From NCBI RefSeq assembly GCF_002160135.1, contig NZ_NFJZ01000007.1, positions 124,001-188,000 on the forward strand: a stretch of DNA of 64,000 nt, written 5' to 3'. The position numbers and the translations under genes are program-made. Within the stretch, counting starts at the first letter, position 1; every line of letters begins with the position of its first letter. Source of the DNA: Lachnoclostridium sp. An196 (GTDB lineage: Bacteria > Bacillota > Clostridia > Lachnospirales > Lachnospiraceae). Under the pieces are notes generated by a model. It did no database searches, was not told the DNA's origin, and saw only the letters and a list, made by a program, of their open reading frames with translations. This document shows, piece after piece, positions 55,300 through 63,754 of the stretch.

Positions 55300-57912
55300 T
55301 TATTTTACGCGGATCAGTTTATAGATCTGCAGCAGCAATGTAGGAATAAATGCCAGCACGAAGATGCTCAGCGCTTCACCGCCCGTAAGCGGAGATACCG
55401 TAAACAGTCCCTGCAGCCCGGGAACGAACAGCACCAGACATAACAGAGCCAGTCCCAGGACAAAAGCGCCGACGCTCCATTTGTTGCTTCCCAGACCAAT
55501 CTTCAATATAGAACGGTCACTGCGGCAGTTAAAGCCATGGAACAGTCTGGCCAGCGTCAGTACCGCGAAGGCCATGGTACAGGCCACCGCGCTGTCACGT
55601 CTCATGCCGATATAGAACCCTGTCATAACCACCGCTGCGATCAAGGCTCCCTGAGCCAGAAGCTGCGTCATAAACGATTTGGTCAGGATCCCTTCTTTCG
55701 GATCCCTGGGCTTCTCTTTCAAAAGCGTCTTGTCCGACGGTTCCATACCGATCGCCAGCGCCGGAAGAGAGTCTGTCAACAGGTTAATGAACAGAAGCTG
55801 TACCGGTGTAAAGGGAGATGGGAGGGCCGTAATCGAACAGTACAGCACCGCCAGGATCGCCGCCATATTTCCGGACAGCAGGAAACGGATCGCGTTCTTG
55901 ATGTTGCGGTACACGTTCCGTCCATTCAGCACCGCCTTGATGATAGTGGCAAAATTGTCGTCCGTCAGGATCATGGCCGCCGCGTCTTTGGAAACCTCGG
56001 TTCCTGTAATACCCATGGCCACACCGATATCTGCCTTCTTCAGCGCCGGGGCGTCGTTGACGCCGTCCCCGGTCATGGCTACAATCCGGCCTTTTTTCTG
56101 CCATGCGTCCACGATCCGGATCTTATTCTCCGGGGATACACGGGCATAGACAGATACTTTTTCCAGCACCTGGTCCAGCTGATCGTCGTTCAGCGCATCC
56201 AGCTCAGTACCTGTCAGAGCCATATCGCCTTCTTCATAGATACCGATCTGGGCGGCGATGGCGGATGCAGTCACCTTGTGGTCGCCGGTGATCATGATCG
56301 GGCGGATGCCGGCGCTTTTTGCGTCATGCACCGCGTCCTTCGACTCTTCCCTGGGCGGATCCATCATGGAGATCAGACCTAGGAATGTATAATCTTTCTC
56401 ATTCTCCAGGGAAAGCACATCGTCCTCTCCCACTTCTTTACAGGCAAAGGCCAGGACACGCAGTCCGTTTCTCGAGAACCGCTCGTTCTGCTCCAGGATC
56501 TTTTTCCGGTCGTCTTCGGTAAAAGCTCTCACCCCGTCCGCTTCCGCAATCTGCGTCACCCTGCCCAGAAGCACATCCACCGCGCCTTTGGTGAGCACCG
56601 TGGGCACTCCATGCAGACGATATTTGGCGCTCATCAGTTTACGGTCCGAATCAAACGGGATCTCTTCCATCCTGGGCATCATGCCGCGGATCGTCTCCTC
56701 GGAAATACCCGCTCTGGAAAGCCCGGCTTTCGCGGCCATCTCCAGCAGACAGTATTCTGTAGGATCTCCCACTCCGCTTCCGTCTTCCTGCAGATAAGAA
56801 TCGTTAGCCAGAATCGCCGCATACAGGAGATATCTGTGAAGCTGAGTCCGGATATCCACCTGTTCCGGGCGGATCACCTGTCCGTCGATATAGATCTCCT
56901 GCACAGTCATGCGGTTCTGTGTCAGAGTGCCGGTCTTATCGGAGCAGATCACAGACACGCATCCCAGGCTCTCCACGGCTTTCAGTTCCTTGACAATGGC
57001 GTTTTCTTTAACCATCCGCTGAGTACCCATAGCCTGGACAATCGTCACTATGGAACTGAGCGCTTCCGGAATCGCGGCAACCGCCAGCGCCACTGCGAAC
57101 ATCAGCGAATCCAAAATCGGCATGTCCCGGTACACGCCCAGGAAAAATACCACAATACAGATGGCAATAATGATAATTGCCAGCTTCTTGCTGAAATTAT
57201 CCAGGCTCACCTGCAGCGGCGTCTTTTTCGCCTGGGTATCGTTCATCAGATTGGCGATCGTACCGATCTCTGTATTCATACCGGTGCCCGTCACCAGCAC
57301 ATCCGCGCGCCCGTATGTCACCAGACTTCCGGAGAAGACCATATTGGTGCGGTCTGCCAGCGGCTGCTCTCCTTCCAGCACCTGGTCGGTCTTATCCACA
57401 TTGGTAGACTCGCCGGTCAGAGAACTTTCATTGACCTGCAGAGAATAGTTCTGCAGGATCCGGCCGTCCGCCACAATCATATCCCCTGCTTCCAGACAGA
57501 GGATATCGCCCGGCACCACCAGTTCAGATTCGATCTCCATTTTGCGTCCGTCCCTGAGAACCTTTGCATGAGGAGAAGACAATGCCTTCAGCGAGTCCAG
57601 AGATTTCTCCGCCTTTACATACTGAACCGTGCCCAGCACCGCATTGAGCACGATTACTACAAAAATAACGATCGTGCTTTCTATATTGCCGGAGATCATG
57701 GAAATAACCGCCGCCACAATCAGGATCAGCACCAGCAGATCGGCAAACTGTTCCAGAAATACCTGGAGCGTGCTCTTCTTCTTCGCCTCTTTCAGCGCGT
57801 TTCTCCCGACTTCATCCAGCTTTTTCTTCGCCTGCTCTGAAGTCAGGCCGTTTCCATCTGTCTGGAACTGGCTGAACAACTCCTCTTTTGACATCTGATA
57901 AAATGGTTTCAT
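55300..57912 (-). CDS. Ca2+-type P-type ATPase (PMCA/LMCA-like)
   Basis: 870 residues. Cation export pump of the P2 class. An N-terminal cation-ATPase domain, TGES (167-170), the phosphorylated Asp325 in SDKTGTLTQN, MITGDHKVTA and the MTGDGVNDAPALKKADIGVAMG hinge are intact. Membrane helix 4 carries AAIPEALSSIVTIVQ, the Ca2+-site motif shared with bacterial calcium ATPases such as LMCA1. About ten membrane helices. Substrate Ca2+ is inferred; Mn2+ cannot be excluded. It follows a methyltransferase gene by 38 nt and is probably read from the same promoter. Confidence 0.93.
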   Translation of the reverse strand: MKPFYQMSKEELFSQFQTDGNGLTSEQAKKKLDEVGRNALKEAKKKSTLQVFLEQFADLLVLILIVAAVISMISGNIESTIVIFVVIVLNAVLGTVQYVKAEKSLDSLKALSSPHAKVLRDGRKMEIESELVVPGDILCLEAGDMIVADGRILQNYSLQVNESSLTGESTNVDKTDQVLEGEQPLADRTNMVFSGSLVTYGRADVLVTGTGMNTEIGTIANLMNDTQAKKTPLQVSLDNFSKKLAIIIIAICIVVFFLGVYRDMPILDSLMFAVALAVAAIPEALSSIVTIVQAMGTQRMVKENAIVKELKAVESLGCVSVICSDKTGTLTQNRMTVQEIYIDGQVIRPEQVDIRTQLHRYLLYAAILANDSYLQEDGSGVGDPTEYCLLEMAAKAGLSRAGISEETIRGMMPRMEEIPFDSDRKLMSAKYRLHGVPTVLTKGAVDVLLGRVTQIAEADGVRAFTEDDRKKILEQNERFSRNGLRVLAFACKEVGEDDVLSLENEKDYTFLGLISMMDPPREESKDAVHDAKSAGIRPIMITGDHKVTASAIAAQIGIYEEGDMALTGTELDALNDDQLDQVLEKVSVYARVSPENKIRIVDAWQKKGRIVAMTGDGVNDAPALKKADIGVAMGITGTEVSKDAAAMILTDDNFATIIKAVLNGRNVYRNIKNAIRFLLSGNMAAILAVLYCSITALPSPFTPVQLLFINLLTDSLPALAIGMEPSDKTLLKEKPRDPKEGILTKSFMTQLLAQGALIAAVVMTGFYIGMRRDSAVACTMAFAVLTLARLFHGFNCRSDRSILKIGLGSNKWSVGAFVLGLALLCLVLFVPGLQGLFTVSPLTGGEALSIFVLAFIPTLLLQIYKLIRVK

Positions 57913-57950
57913 CTTGCATATTCCTTTCTTTCGCCCATGGGCAGCCCCGT

Positions 57951-58691
57951 TTATTTTTTCTTAACCACAAACGTATGGTCTTCAAACTCATGCTGATGGA
58001 TTCTCAGAAAACGGTCAAAGATCATGCCATTCTCCGAACATGCATTGTCTTTCAGAATCGTCAGCGTGCATTCATATGGGAAACAGCTGTTATCCAGAAT
58101 TACATTGGTGGATAAAGTATACGCGAACCGCAGAATCTCCACCGGATCATGATAGGCTGTTCCAGGGCGCTGGAACTGGCCTTTATCCGTGAAAAAGTTG
58201 AAAGACACACCTTTGCGGCACTGTTTAAACAGTTTTTCCACCGAGGAAAAGATCGTCTCGTAATTATCCGGTTTCTCCGTATAAGGAATCGTAAAAGTCT
58301 GAGACGATACCGCGTAATCAAATTCCAGGTCTGAAATATCATCTGTGGTGAAATTTCTCTTCAGATACCGGATCCTGTCTGAACCATAATGTTTTCTTCC
58401 CTCTTCCATGAACTCATCCACCACGTCAAGACCGATATAAGAATAATCCTGAAAACCCAGCTTCTGGAGATATCCGTTAATATCGCCGAATCCGCATCCT
58501 GCATCGCACAGCGTAAACGCCGGCTCTGTTTTCGGCGACTGGAAAAATTCAAAATATTTCAAAAGCTCGTAGTACCGGATCACACGACGGTCACTGGGCA
58601 TATCCATGCTCATCTCAGAATATCCGTATTTTTTGAAATTCTGGCGATAACGGTCCGTTCTTTCCTCAAATCTTTTGTTTGTCTCTTCCAT
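57951..58691 (-). CDS. Class I SAM-dependent methyltransferase
   Basis: 246 residues. SAM motif I is LCDAGCGFGDINGYL (about 82-96), then YIGLDVVDEFM, DFDYAVSSQTF-type motif II and a C-terminal VKKK. The substrate cannot be inferred, and the size and motif pattern fit small-molecule methyltransferases. A Shine-Dalgarno AAGGAG lies upstream, and it precedes the Ca2+ ATPase gene by 38 nt. The pairing with a calcium pump is unusual and no functional link is evident. Confidence 0.85.
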   Translation of the reverse strand: MEETNKRFEERTDRYRQNFKKYGYSEMSMDMPSDRRVIRYYELLKYFEFFQSPKTEPAFTLCDAGCGFGDINGYLQKLGFQDYSYIGLDVVDEFMEEGRKHYGSDRIRYLKRNFTTDDISDLEFDYAVSSQTFTIPYTEKPDNYETIFSSVEKLFKQCRKGVSFNFFTDKGQFQRPGTAYHDPVEILRFAYTLSTNVILDNSCFPYECTLTILKDNACSENGMIFDRFLRIHQHEFEDHTFVVKKK

Positions 58692-58770
58692 CCTTTTCTC
58701 CTTTTTCTGTTTTATTGTTTGTATAGTATTTCCGATTTCAACTAAATCATCGGATATTATTCATAGGCCT

Positions 58771-58799
58771 ATTATATAAATATTTCTGCTTTCTGTCTA
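58771..58799 (-). promoter_or_regulatory. Promoter of methyltransferase-Ca-ATPase operon
   Basis: Minus strand: TAGACA, 17-bp spacer, TATAAT. The leader to the ATG is about 73 nt. Confidence 0.75.
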
Positions 58800-58963
58800 T
58801 ATTTAAGGATGCCGACAATGCGAACCCGGCAACGCGAACCAATCGTTCCCGGCTGCTGATAACTGTTTTTTGCATTATACTCAAATTAAATCAGCAAATA
58901 CATTCCACAATATCCGTATCCGTCCTATTTTTCCCCATTTTTTTCAAACTGTCTAATAATCGG

Positions 58964-58988
58964 AAAAGGGCTGCCTCACAGGCAGCCC
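58964..58988 (-). terminator. Terminator of carAB
   Basis: A 9-bp stem (GGGCTGCCT with AGGCAGCCC) around a 3-nt loop, followed on the minus strand by TTTTCC. It lies 28 nt after the carB stop. Confidence 0.88.
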
Positions 58989-59016
58989 CCCGGAACGGGC
59001 ATTGCCGTTCCAAAAA

Positions 59017-62000
59017 CTAAATTGTCGCAATATCAATCAGTGTCAGATTTTTGTGATCGGTATCTTCCAGAGAAGTCACCAGCGCTTTCGCCGTATCGAT
59101 AGCAGTCAGCACATTGACGCCTGTCTCGATGGCGTTCCGACGGATCACGAATCCGTCATGGCTGTGCTCGACGCCCTGGGACGGCGTGTCGATAACCAGA
59201 TCGATCTGATGTCCCAGGATCAGATCCAGAATATTCGGGGATTCCTGCTCCAGTTTCCGGGTCATGCGAACCTGTACATCCGCCTCCATCAGAGCCCGTG
59301 CCGTGCCTTTTGTGGCATAAATATTGTATCCCAGCGCCTCAAACCGTTTCGCGATCTCCACCGCTTCCGGCTTATCCTCATCACGTACCGTCATAATCAT
59401 ATTTTTATGCTTGGGCAGATTAATGCCTGCTCCCAGAAATGCTTTATACAGCGCTTCATTGAAAGTCTTCGCAATACCCAGGCACTCTCCGGTGGATTTC
59501 ATCTCCGGCCCCAGACTGATATCTGCGCCGCGGATCTTTTCAAAAGAGAATACCGGCATCTTGATCGCGTAATAATCTGCTTCCTTCTGGAGCCCCGGCT
59601 CATAACCCAGCTCCCGGATCTTCTTTCCAAGAATCACCTGTGTGGCCAGGGGCACGATGGGGATTCCTGTCACTTTGCTGATGTACGGAACCGTACGGCT
59701 GGATCTGGGATTCACCTCGATCACATAGACGTCTTCTCCTACCGCAATAAACTGAATATTGATCAGTCCGATCACATGCAGAGAACGCGCCAGTTTTCTG
59801 GTATAATCCTCAATCGTGGCCTTTACTTTTTCGCTGATGCTTCTGGCCGGATATACGGAGATACTGTCTCCGGAATGAATACCCGCGCGCTCAATGTGCT
59901 CCATGATGCCGGGAATCAGGATGTCCTCTCCATCGCAGACGGCATCCACCTCGATCTCTTTGCCCTGCAGATATTTATCCACCAGAATCGGGTGATCCTG
60001 GGCAATCCGGTTGATGATACCGATAAACTCTTCCACATCTTCATCATTTATAGCGATCTGCATACCCTGGCCGCCCAGCACGTAGGAAGGACGCACCAAT
60101 ACCGGATATCCCAGGCGGCCTGCGACTGCTTTCGCCTCTTCCGCCGTGTAAACGGTGTCTCCCTTGGGGCGCGGAATACCGCATTTTTCCAGTATTTCAT
60201 CAAACAGTTCTCTGTCTTCCGCCGCATCCACATTCTCCGCAGAGGTGCCCAGGATCGGTACTCCCATCTTCATCAGGGCTTCCGTCAGCTTGATCGCCGT
60301 CTGTCCGCCAAACTGCACCACAGCCCCATCCGGTTTCTCCAGGCGCACGACGCTTTCCACATCTTCCGGCGTCAGCGGTTCAAAATACAGTTTATCTGCA
60401 ATGTCGAAGTCCGTACTTACGGTCTCCGGATTGTTGTTAATGATGATCGTCTCATACCCTGCTTTGGAAAACGCCCATGTACAGTGTACGGAGCAGAAAT
60501 CGAACTCGATGCCCTGGCCGATCCGGATCGGGCCGGACCCCAGTACCAGCACCTTTTTGCGCCCGCTGGTCTCCTCTGCCTCATTTTCACTTCCATATAC
60601 AGAATAGTAGTATGGCGTTGCCGCGTCGAATTCTGCCGCACAGGTATCCACCATCTTATAGGAAGCTACAATGCCGTTGTCATAACGCATGGCGCGGATC
60701 TCGGCCTCTGTCTTTCCGGTAAGCTGCGCGATTACATTGTCCGGGAACTCGATACGCTTTGCTTCTTTCAGCAGATCTGCCGTCAGTTCCTGCGTTTTCA
60801 GAGCATGCTCCATTTCCACCAGAATGGCAATCTTGTCGATAAACCACAGATCAATCTTCGTAATATCATGGATCGTTTCATATGGGATCCCCTGGCGGAT
60901 CGCTTCCGCGATCACCCAGATCCTGCGGTCGTCCACCACTGCCAGCTGCTCCAGCAGTCCGTCATGATCCAGATGGCTGAAATCATAGGACATGAGGCTG
61001 TCCACATGCTGCTCCAGAGAACGGATCGCTTTCATCAGACCGCCTTCAAAGTTGTCGCAGATGCTCATGACTTCTCCGGTCGCCTTCATCTGCGTAGTCA
61101 GCGTTCTCTTGGCGCTGATAAACTTATCGAAAGGCAGACGCGGCATCTTAACCACACAATAATCCAGCATAGGCTCAAAGCTTGCCATCGTCTGTCCGGT
61201 GATCGCATTTTTGATCTCATCCAGCGTATATCCGATGGCGATCTTCGCCGCCACCTTCGCGATCGGATAACCGGTCGCCTTGGAGGCCAGCGCCGAAGAA
61301 CGGCTCACTCGGGGATTCACTTCAATGACGCAGTATTCAAAACTCTCCGGATGAAGCGCGAACTGAACGTTGCAGCCGCCGGTAATCTGGAGCTCTGTAA
61401 TAATGTTGAGCGCGGAAGTTCTGAGCATCTGATACTCTTTGTCGCCCAGCGTCTGAGAAGGAGCCACCACAATACTGTCTCCCGTATGAACTCCAACCGG
61501 ATCGATATTCTCCATGTTGCAGACCGTGATCACATTGCCGGCGCTGTCACGCATTACTTCATACTCGATCTCTTTCCATCCCGCGATGCAGCGTTCTACC
61601 AGTACTTCTCCCACACGGGAAAGACGCAGTCCGTTTGCCAGGATTTCTTCCAGTTCAGCCTGGTTATGGGCGATTCCTCCGCCGCTTCCTCCTAAAGTAT
61701 AAGCCGGACGAAGCACCACCGGATAACCGATCTGACGCGCGAACGCAATGCCGTCTTCCAGATTGTTTACTACCAGAGACGATGCCACCGGCTCCCCGAT
61801 CTTCTCCATAGTGGATTTAAATTCCAGACGGTCCTCCGCCTTTTTGATCGTCTGAGAAGTAGTACCGATGAGCTTTACCCCGGTCTCTTCGAAGAATCCC
61901 TGTTCATCCAGTTCCATGGCCAGATTCAGTCCTGCCTGTCCGCCCAGGGTCGGCAGCACGCTGTCCGGTTTTTCTTTCAGGATCAGCTGTTTCACCACTT

Positions 62001-62214
62001 CTGTCGTCAGCGGCTCGATATATACGTGATCCGCGATATCTTTATCCGTCATAATCGTAGCCGGATTGGAATTCAAAAGAACTACTTCGATTCCTTCCTC
62101 TTTCAAAGAACGGCACGCCTGTGTCCCCGCGTAGTCGAACTCTGCCGCCTGGCCGATGACAATCGGACCAGAACCGATCACCAGAACTTTCTTAATCTCC
62201 GGATTCTTAGGCAT
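59017..62214 (-). CDS. carB: Carbamoyl-phosphate synthase large subunit
   Basis: 1065 residues, full length. With CarA it makes carbamoyl phosphate from bicarbonate, ATP and ammonia, feeding pyrimidine and arginine synthesis. Two ATP-grasp halves are visible: the first near 130-340 with GGSGGGIA, VNPRVSRSSALASKATGYPIA, and the second near 675-870 with VRPSYVLGGQGM. The C-terminal allosteric MGS domain (about 930-1065) contains ATKGTARAL and DTPSQG. It starts inside the last codons of carA (8-nt overlap), so both are made together. Confidence 0.98.
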   Translation of the reverse strand: MPKNPEIKKVLVIGSGPIVIGQAAEFDYAGTQACRSLKEEGIEVVLLNSNPATIMTDKDIADHVYIEPLTTEVVKQLILKEKPDSVLPTLGGQAGLNLAMELDEQGFFEETGVKLIGTTSQTIKKAEDRLEFKSTMEKIGEPVASSLVVNNLEDGIAFARQIGYPVVLRPAYTLGGSGGGIAHNQAELEEILANGLRLSRVGEVLVERCIAGWKEIEYEVMRDSAGNVITVCNMENIDPVGVHTGDSIVVAPSQTLGDKEYQMLRTSALNIITELQITGGCNVQFALHPESFEYCVIEVNPRVSRSSALASKATGYPIAKVAAKIAIGYTLDEIKNAITGQTMASFEPMLDYCVVKMPRLPFDKFISAKRTLTTQMKATGEVMSICDNFEGGLMKAIRSLEQHVDSLMSYDFSHLDHDGLLEQLAVVDDRRIWVIAEAIRQGIPYETIHDITKIDLWFIDKIAILVEMEHALKTQELTADLLKEAKRIEFPDNVIAQLTGKTEAEIRAMRYDNGIVASYKMVDTCAAEFDAATPYYYSVYGSENEAEETSGRKKVLVLGSGPIRIGQGIEFDFCSVHCTWAFSKAGYETIIINNNPETVSTDFDIADKLYFEPLTPEDVESVVRLEKPDGAVVQFGGQTAIKLTEALMKMGVPILGTSAENVDAAEDRELFDEILEKCGIPRPKGDTVYTAEEAKAVAGRLGYPVLVRPSYVLGGQGMQIAINDEDVEEFIGIINRIAQDHPILVDKYLQGKEIEVDAVCDGEDILIPGIMEHIERAGIHSGDSISVYPARSISEKVKATIEDYTRKLARSLHVIGLINIQFIAVGEDVYVIEVNPRSSRTVPYISKVTGIPIVPLATQVILGKKIRELGYEPGLQKEADYYAIKMPVFSFEKIRGADISLGPEMKSTGECLGIAKTFNEALYKAFLGAGINLPKHKNMIMTVRDEDKPEAVEIAKRFEALGYNIYATKGTARALMEADVQVRMTRKLEQESPNILDLILGHQIDLVIDTPSQGVEHSHDGFVIRRNAIETGVNVLTAIDTAKALVTSLEDTDHKNLTLIDIATI

Positions 62215-63286
62215 TCTTCTTCACCTCCATCATTCGAATAAAACGGTCAAACAGATACCCGGAATCCTGCGGTCCGGGACACGCCTCCGGATGATACTGT
62301 ACTGTGAAAATATTCTTTCCAACATATTTCAGGCCTTCATTCGTCCCGTCGTTGACATTTTCAAATGCAGGAACCGCAACAGCCGGATCCAGGCTGGACA
62401 CATCCACTGCATACCCGTGATTCTGAGAGGAGATATACACTCTGCCTGTCTCCAGATCTCTTACCGGATGATTGCCGCCGCGATGTCCGTACTTTAATTT
62501 ATAGGTATCCGCACCTGTAGCCAGCGCCATAAGCTGATGACCAAGACAAATTGCGAAAACAGGAATATCTGTGTGATAAATCTTGCGGATCTCTTCGATG
62601 ACCTTGCCGCACGCTTTCGGGTCGCCAGGACCATTGGAAAGCATGATGCCGTCCGGATGGGAAGCGATGATCTCGTCCGCAGATGTATGAGAAGGATAGA
62701 TAGTGACTTCACAGCCACGATTATTTAAAGAACGCGCGATATTGCGTTTTGCTCCCAGGTCAAGCAGGGCCACCTTATAGCCGTCACCCGGAAGTACGGT
62801 CTTTTGCTGACAGCTCACTTTCGACACTTCGTCTCCGGTAGAATATGCTTTCAGCTTTTTCATGACTTCTTCCAGAGAATAGTTTTCATCCGTGGTAATC
62901 ATACCGTTCATAGTTCCCGACTCTCTGAGGATCTTCGTCAGTGCACGGGTATCAATACCGCAGATACCGGGGATGTCATTCTTTTCCAGGAAATGCTGTA
63001 TCGTGTCTTCCGACCGGAAGTTGCTTGGCATCCTGGACAGCTCCCTCACAATAAAACCGTCCACCCAGGGTCTGTCGGATTCCATATCCTCATAACAGAT
63101 CCCGTAATTGCCAATCAGCGGATACGTCATCACCACGGCCTGTCCCGAATAAGAGGGATCGGTCAGTACTTCCAGGTAACCAGTCATAGAAGTATTAAAT
63201 ACAATCTCGCTGACCGCTTCCCTGGCAGAACCAATGCTTCTGCCGGTAAAGACATGTCCGTCTTCCAAAATCAGAAATGCTTTCAT
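62207..63286 (-). CDS. carA: Carbamoyl-phosphate synthase small subunit
   Basis: 359 residues from ATG 63286 (AAAGGTG upstream). It hydrolyses glutamine and channels ammonia to CarB. The N-terminal domain has LEDGHVFTGRSIGS; the C-terminal class I amidotransferase has nucleophile Cys in FAICLGHQL (about Cys250) and the catalytic HPEACPGP. Overlaps carB by 8 nt. Transcription starts at a consensus promoter about 130 nt upstream, leaving a leader that contains a duplicated 18-bp element. No PyrR-type binding motif was recognised. Confidence 0.97.
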   Translation of the reverse strand: MKAFLILEDGHVFTGRSIGSAREAVSEIVFNTSMTGYLEVLTDPSYSGQAVVMTYPLIGNYGICYEDMESDRPWVDGFIVRELSRMPSNFRSEDTIQHFLEKNDIPGICGIDTRALTKILRESGTMNGMITTDENYSLEEVMKKLKAYSTGDEVSKVSCQQKTVLPGDGYKVALLDLGAKRNIARSLNNRGCEVTIYPSHTSADEIIASHPDGIMLSNGPGDPKACGKVIEEIRKIYHTDIPVFAICLGHQLMALATGADTYKLKYGHRGGNHPVRDLETGRVYISSQNHGYAVDVSSLDPAVAVPAFENVNDGTNEGLKYVGKNIFTVQYHPEACPGPQDSGYLFDRFIRMMEVKKNA

Positions 63287-63336
63287 CTTTTCACCTTTGT
63301 CCTTTCTTCCAGTATCTGAACAGGGCATCCGGCCGT

Positions 63337-63394
63337 TTCCAGCCATGCCCAGCGCATGGCCGCAGTTTTCGGCTGCTTCCAGCCATGCCCAGCG
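63337..63394 (-). repeat. Duplicated 18-bp element in carA leader
   Basis: TTCCAGCCATGCCCAGCG occurs at 63337-63354 and 63377-63394, a 40-bp period. On the mRNA each copy reads CGCTGGGCATGGCTGGAA. The downstream copy can fold as GCCATGC-GCTGG-GCATGGC with the preceding bases. It lies between promoter and start codon, so it may form alternative RNA structures or be a simple tandem duplication. Confidence 0.7.
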
Positions 63395-63423
63395 TCCGGC
63401 TTATAAATGCCCAAATTGCAAGT

Positions 63424-63452
63424 ATTATACATGAAAAGACGAAGATTGTAAA
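63424..63452 (-). promoter_or_regulatory. Sigma-A promoter of carAB
   Basis: Minus strand: TTTACA, 17-bp spacer, TATAAT. The leader to the carA ATG is about 130 nt. Confidence 0.85.
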
Positions 63453-63545
63453 CCCATGAATCATAAATTCCGTATAATTACTGTGTTTACCGTGTATGCT
63501 TTGCTGCTTTTACTGAGATTTTTCCACCCATATTTTCCAGATTCC

Positions 63546-63573
63546 TTGAAAAATAATTAAGATGTGTTATAAT
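63546..63573 (+). promoter_or_regulatory. Promoter of predicted antitoxin RNA
   Basis: Plus strand: TTGAAA, 16-bp spacer, TATAAT. The transcript would start near 63580. No ORF with a ribosome site follows, only a structured region and terminator, which is why I call an RNA gene. Confidence 0.7.
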
Positions 63574-63579
63574 ACACTT

Positions 63580-63679
63580 AACAGGAAAGCCGGAAGGTGA
63601 ATGCAGCTCACCCGCCCCGGCGAAAATCACTTACAAAATAGCTCGTCGACTTTTCCAGGGTCAGGACGGGCTATTTTTT
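63580..63679 (+). ncRNA. Predicted type I antitoxin RNA (~100 nt)
   Basis: It lies between a consensus promoter and a terminator and has no credible ORF. A 5' stem-loop is visible: GCCGG ... CCGGC outer stem with inner GGTGA/TCACC and loop ATGCAGC. The 3' end is a 13-bp terminator hairpin (63635-63677, one G-T pair) followed by T. It runs convergent to the small toxin gene, and the RNA is complementary to the end of the toxin mRNA: the U-run and hairpin are the complement of the toxin's final Lys codons and stop. This is the TxpA/RatA arrangement, where the RNA blocks or destabilises the toxin mRNA. Expression and antitoxin activity are inferred. Confidence 0.65.
63635..63677. terminator. Shared terminator of RNA and toxin mRNA
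   Basis: AAAATAGCTCGTC pairs with GACGGGCTATTTT (one G-T pair), loop of 17 nt. The T-run favours the plus strand; the minus side has TTTT as well, so the toxin mRNA may also end here. Confidence 0.8.
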
Positions 63680-63754
63680 ATGCGTAAAATTCAGAATGGC
63701 CACGATCAGCAGCGCAATGCTGATTATGAGATTCAATTCCTCATATGTACTCAT
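63671..63754 (-). CDS. Holin-like type I toxin (27 aa)
   Basis: Only 27 residues: MSTYEELNL, a single hydrophobic helix (about 9-22), then a basic NFTHKK tail. This matches the putative holin-like toxin family (Hol_Tox), whose members include TxpA-type peptides that insert in the membrane and damage it. A GGAGGTGG ribosome site lies about 6 nt before ATG 63754. A longer 91-residue frame from 63946 shares the same stop but has no ribosome site at its ATG, so the short start is chosen. The last codons AAA AAA TAG are complementary to the U-run and hairpin arm of the facing RNA. Candidate promoter: TTGATC with a 19-bp spacer to TATAAA, weak. Confidence 0.8.
   Translation of the reverse strand: MSTYEELNLIISIALLIVAILNFTHKK

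Larger units (their letters stand above)
58692..59016. other. Intergenic region, methyltransferase to carB
   Basis: 325 nt. It holds the methyltransferase promoter (58771-58799) and the carB terminator (58964-58988). Between them (58800-58963) I see nothing coding and no structured RNA. Confidence 0.7.

Noticed and set aside
59002-61695. Long plus-strand frame of 897 codons
   Set aside because: It is the antisense shadow of carB; the minus strand is unmistakably CarB.
63287-63423. PyrR-type attenuator ahead of carA
   Set aside because: I found no PyrR-binding consensus and no terminator with a T-run in the leader.
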